Both the position numbers and the translations under genes were made by a program. The notes beneath the pieces are model-generated. The model saw nothing but the letters and a program-made list of their open reading frames with translations, was not told where the DNA came from and made no database searches. 64,000 nucleotides of DNA from Sitta carolinensis (taxonomy: Eukaryota; Chordata; Aves; Passeriformes; Sittidae): the NCBI GenBank assembly GCA_032173965.1, contig CM063284.1:105648410-105712409 (forward strand). The letters are read 5' to 3'. Positions within the stretch are counted from its first letter, which is position 1, and the number at the start of each line of letters is the position of its first letter. This document shows, one piece after another, positions 25,957 through 64,000 of the stretch.

Positions 25957-28094
25957 GTAAAGAAGCATAGTCATTTTTTTTTCCTATCTAAAAATGGTGT
26001 AGTGTTTACTGTACTTACACACTTCTGGACCTGGGCTCTGTTTTTTCTCAAACATCCCATGTTATGTTTCTGCACAGATCTTTTGAAACCTGGGTGACCA
26101 CATGGAATTCATGCTTGAATTGACAAGGACTTTTTGTAAGTTCAGCTTCTGGGTTTGAAAGAGTGTTTAGAATTCCCCCGAGTCCTTCACCACACTGTTA
26201 AGTGCAGTGTTAAAATCAATTCTCTTTGAAATTTTGCTTTTGTTATTTCCATTTCTGTCTGCTTTGATATAAGCTCATGGTAATTATAGTTTTGCTTTCC
26301 ACAATGAATGCCCCTATTAATTGTTTTATTAAAAGCTATAGCAATAATCCTCCTTTACCTGTGGTCAGGTTAGAGGAATTCCACAATTGCCTTGTTCATG
26401 TGTCTTTGTAAGGAGACAGATGGAAATGTGAGGGCTACCTTCCAGCTCTGTTATAAGGCAGTTCTCTCTCCAGCAAATCTCATGGTTAATCCTCTAGTTC
26501 AGTGATGAGCCACTGCAAAGAAAACTTGAAGTGAGTTTAGGAAATTTGCTTTGAAAAAGCACAGGAGCAATGGAGATGCATTGGCTCATACCTCAGCATC
26601 TGAATCTTTTCTGAGAACAACACTGAGAGTGATAGAACCTGGAGGTGGGGGTGCTCTGAATTTTAGGAAATTCTTGTATTATTTCATGTTTTCTTTCAGA
26701 TTTAATTTTGAAATTATTAAATTCTGATAATGTCTTCTAATCCCCATGGTAAGTTTTAAGGAAATTAAATAAAATTCATCCATGTACAGTGGGAAAGTTG
26801 TTGAGGTAGAGGGAAAGCCTTTGAAGGACTGTTGCCAAATTGAACCTCCTTCCTTGGTAGGTTGGTGGGGAAGGAAAAAGTATAGAAGCTAAATACACAT
26901 ACACTTTGCACATACTAACATTCTGTAGAGGTCAATCCAAAGCAGAACTCAAAAGGTTGCCAAGAGAAGTAGGCAACTAAAGAAGTACACTGATATCAAT
27001 CCACTGGTGCAGGTAAAAGGGAAGGTGAGGGCTGGAATACTGAATTAGAGAGTTCAGATTGCTCATTGACCAGCTCTGTGCTGAGCCAGCTACAATTAGT
27101 GTGCTTGTAGATACAGAAATAACTATTTACCCTCTCATCAAACCTGCTGCTCATTGGAAACCTCTCAGTGCACGCAGGCAGGCTCCAGCAGAGTCCTGTG
27201 CCATGTTGCTAGGTGTGGAACAATGGACACGGGGGTGAACCCTAATGTGCCAGAGTTGTCAGCATAAAAACAAGTTTGTGAGATTGGGGAGGAGCTCCTG
27301 AGTCAAGTCCAGCTCTGTTTTCTCTCAGTCATTGTGTCAGATCGGCTCAGATGAACTCAACAATGGAATGTCTTTCCCACATCCTCCCGAGTTCACTCAT
27401 GTATCAGATGGGCAGAATTTTAATAAAATCTTGTCTTAATTTCCCTACAGAAAGCAAGAAGGGTTGGTTTGTTTTATTTTTACCAAATGACCTCATATAT
27501 GACTGTTGGATAGACATTATTTGGGTAACTTTTTTTAACAATGAGTATTAATTTAGTTATGTTAAATCATTTGCTTTGGTTGTATTTAAATACAGATACG
27601 GCAGATACATGTCTAAATAAGTGAAATGCTTTTTGGTTTTGGTGGTGGGGTTTTTTTGCCTCCCTTTAAATTCCATCAGTTTATTTTCCCTCCAGGCTCT
27701 GCTGGCTCCTCAAGCCCCCTCAGCACACTTGAGCCCATCTAAAGCACCTTGTCCTGTCTCCTCTGCCTCTCCTGAGGAGTGCTCGCTGGAGGCTGCCTGC
27801 CATTTACACTGTGAGGAGGCAATCTAGCCATTTCCTAATTGCACCGGGCATTTAGCGGTAGAATCAAGTGCAGGAACACTAAGGAGTTACTCCCTTGAGT
27901 TGGTCCTCCCGTTTTTTTGGGGAGGCGGGATGAGTTTGACACAAGCTGAACCAGGCGGTAGCTCACAGTTGGAGGGTCTTGCCACCTTGCAGAAGGAAAA
28001 GCCCCTGCTCCCCCCTCCCCAGCTCTATTGAGCTCCAAATGAGGCCCAGCTGCCCTAATGGCCTCAGGCAGCGTTAGGAAATCAGCTGCCCCTT

Positions 28095-28255
28095 GCTGTT
28101 CTCCGGGGCTCCCGGCTCGCCCGGCTGCAGCCGGGCAGGACCCGCGGCCGCCCTGCCCCGATCCCTGTGCCTGCCCCATCTCGCACAGGCACATCCCTGC
28201 CACGCCTTCCTCCCGCCTGCTCCCGCGATGCGGGGACCGCAGCTCGCACGGGCTG
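28095..28255. promoter_or_regulatory. CpG-dense cluster, candidate alternative promoter
   Basis: About 18 CpG in roughly 160 bases, including a GCGGCCGC octamer near 28144-28151. The surroundings have very few CpG. It lies about 2.4 kb upstream of the start-codon exon. High CpG density kept in an otherwise CpG-depleted region suggests low germline methylation, as at promoters or developmental enhancers. No clear downstream donor was found, which weakens the first-exon interpretation. Confidence 0.35.
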
Positions 28256-30591
28256 GGCTTTCCTATACTTGGCATTTCCACCAGCAATCTTGTTTTCTCT
28301 TGGCAAGCTAGAAACATCCTCTTGTAGCATTAACCAGCTTTCTCGGGTTCTCAGGATCTTCCTCCACAGGCGAGTCTCCTTGTGTAGATAGATTTGCTAG
28401 GGAAGCAAATCAAATTGCCAGCATTTTTGCTGTGTGCGGGCTATGTTTTATTAATAGCTTCCCATCAAAATTAAAGTAGTTGCCATAGATTATATACAAC
28501 AGGTAGGCTGTAGAAAACGTGGAGAATGGACAGACTTCAGGCAGATTTGCTGTTGGAATTGCAAATTTTCTGATTCATTACGGTGTTTTAACGAAAGTCT
28601 TTTCATTTGAATGCATTCCTGAAATCTTAAGTTAAGCACATCATAAGTGACATAAGTAGCAGAGAAATTACATTTTATTGCATGAAATTTAATAATGGTC
28701 TGTCATGATTTCACTTTATGGATGTATCATCACTGATTTTAGTAAAATCAATATTTCAGTCCCTTAGCTGATTTCCATCAATTCTTTTTTCCAAAGATGC
28801 CTGACAGGCATGAGCTTGCTGCAACCTTAATACTGTTTCAGTGTAGTTTTTTCACTGACACACTTTGTAGTTGTGTGTTCGTACACACTCCCTACCATTT
28901 CCAAATTTAATGAAAACTTACAGAAGTGAAAAGAGAATCTTAGGTATTTCAATGCTGAAGTAGCAGAATATTTCAGGTTAAGAAATGTTTTGGTTTTTTT
29001 ATCTGGTAATGTCTCGGTTGGAGTAGAGAAGTGTAGTTGCCACAAAATTATTAAAAGCCAGTCTAAATCAGAGATGGGAATTATTTTCCCAAAGCTGCAT
29101 AAAGTCTCTGAACAGGGAACTGACCCTCTCTCTCAGGTTGGAGGTGAATAATTTGGTTTGTTTCACACCTGTGTATCCAGTAGTGTAGTAATAATTAGCT
29201 CTTAGATATTTGTCTACACCAGCAGACCTCAAAGGCTGCTGGAAGTGGCTGTCATGATTATTGCCCTTTTACAGGTGGCCCTGAGGACCTTGAGCAACCT
29301 GGTGATAAAGCAGGAGTGGAACTGTAGGTTTTCAAAATGCCAACTTATCTTCTTGGCCAAGGTCTCTCCCTCTTTATAGGGCTAGGTGACAGCTAGTGAG
29401 GGGAAGTACAAAGACAGTGTTATAAAGGTTTTATATTTTTGGTGTCTGTTGATTTAACTGTGGAAGACTTTTCTCTCTTGTAATAAATTTCTCTGAAAGT
29501 TTGGTCTCATGTTCTGAATATTGGAAAATGTTAGATTGCTGTTTCTTTGGAACAAATGTAATTTGGTATAATGATCTGGCAAAATGAAAAAGTTCATATT
29601 TCAGTGAGTCTCCCTTAGCCCATTTTAAAACCTTTCATGTCCACCCTGTTACTAAATGTTTAAATTTGAGAGTCTGTTCCTGGTGCTGGGTGCACAAATA
29701 TAAGTCTGTGGGCTGTGTGATGCCATCCAAGGAGAAGAAATGTTATACAGGTCTGCTTGTGCTTGAATATTTAATTAAATTCCTAAGTTCATAATCGATA
29801 TAAACAGAAATGTTAATTGTTAAAGCAGATATTTAAATAATTATTATCATTCTATGAATGTAAAGCATAATTTCAAATTCTGACATTTCACTGTATTTGC
29901 TGCATGTGGGTTGGAAGTTATTTTTCTCTCTCTTTTTTCAAATGTATCTTTTGTTATAAGAGTATATAGATCCTTTGATAGGTCAGACTACATATAAATT
30001 GCAGTATTACATTGAAGACAGTAGGTGAAAATATTCTGAAAAGACAGAGAAATTCATCTTCCATGTAATTTCAGTTAATATGAGCAAGAGCAAAAATCAA
30101 GTTATTGGATGTCTTTGTGTAAAATTTTTCTCCAAATAATGGCATACTGACAAGTGAAAAATCATGTAAACACCCTCTTTGACAAAAATTGATGAAGCCC
30201 AACTTGATTTTAAAAAATTTTTTTATGTGCCCTTTTGTATTCTAACCTGAATATCCTAAAAACCCTAAATAATAATGATGGTATCTACCCTCCATGAATT
30301 TTTTATACCAGGTAGGTTCTTGAGGCTGTTGAGAGGCCATGTGTGCAGAAGACACGGAGGAGTGTGTTGGAAATGTGCTAAAAGCTTAGAGGAACAGAAG
30401 GATGCAGTTTGCCAGATTGAGAGAGAAATATGAACGTGTGGTGCTTGTTGGAGATGTCGTTTCCACAGCACGTTTTCTTGCTAGCTTTAGACCACTGTCA
30501 TGGATGCTAGTAAGACCTCTGTCTCCATTTGTAAATTCTCTGTGCATGGACGTTCCCATCCCCTTATCAGCTGTTTCCTTTGTGATTTTAG

Positions 30592-64000
<33,409 letters not shown>

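Larger units (their letters stand above)
16390..30591. other. Gene-free region upstream of GREB1L coding exons (right part)
   Basis: About 14 kb without recognisable coding sequence. It holds a GC-richer patch at about 17000-17160, a nuclear-receptor-type DR1 at 17274-17286, poly(T) runs at 20204-20245, 20957-20987 and 25916-25953, a CR1 fragment at 22884-23745, and a CpG cluster at 28095-28255. Apart from these it is AT-rich unique sequence. It is likely the intron immediately before the start-codon exon, given that exon's acceptor at 30590-30591. Confidence 0.7.

Noticed and set aside
27835..28330. Several overlapping open frames of 70-160 codons, rich in Ala, Gly, Pro and Arg
   Set aside because: They arise from the CpG-rich composition. 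Frames on both strands overlap and none has recognisable motifs.

Overview
The window is a stretch of vertebrate nuclear DNA, most likely from a bird. The evidence is AT-rich sequence with long introns, canonical GT-AG spliced exons, and three fragments of the CR1 LINE typical of sauropsids and dominant in birds. No bacterial, plasmid or phage genes are present. The species cannot be fixed from the sequence alone.

One gene is recognisable: GREB1L (GREB1-like retinoic acid receptor coactivator), on the + strand. Fifteen coding exons run from the start codon at 30595 to a donor at 63154. They encode roughly the first 840 residues of a protein that is about 1,900 residues long in other vertebrates, so the C-terminal half lies beyond the right edge. 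The match to GREB1L rather than its paralogue GREB1 rests on long exon-by-exon similarity recalled from the family. Every splice boundary was read from the sequence. All introns from the first coding intron to the one before the last exon are phase 1, so the internal exons are designed as frame-neutral modules. The last exon ends in phase 2.

The most notable feature is a one-base deficit in the fourth coding exon (about 41438-41442). Read as given, the gene shifts frame there and stops at 46732-46734 in the sixth coding exon. All exons downstream are intact and conserved, so a sequence or assembly error, or a recent allele, is likelier than an old pseudogene.

Positions 1-30591 contain no recognisable coding sequence. 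They are probably 5' non-coding gene territory, because the coding start exon opens with a splice acceptor only 3 bases before ATG and so needs upstream untranslated exons. Two candidates are proposed: a small CpG-dense block ending at a good donor (15237-15382), and a 104-base exon-like segment with a tiny upstream ORF (16286-16389). A denser CpG cluster at 28095-28255 is a further promoter candidate. The same region holds a nearly identical 229-base direct duplication (3079-3307 and 4137-4365), a CR1 fragment, and long poly(T) runs.

The introns between 30752 and 64000 hold an ATCC satellite, a TATGA satellite, a pyrimidine tract, poly(T) runs and two CR1 pieces. I did not find an undescribed multi-gene system. 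The items worth a second look concern the integrity and splicing of GREB1L and its possible alternative 5' ends.
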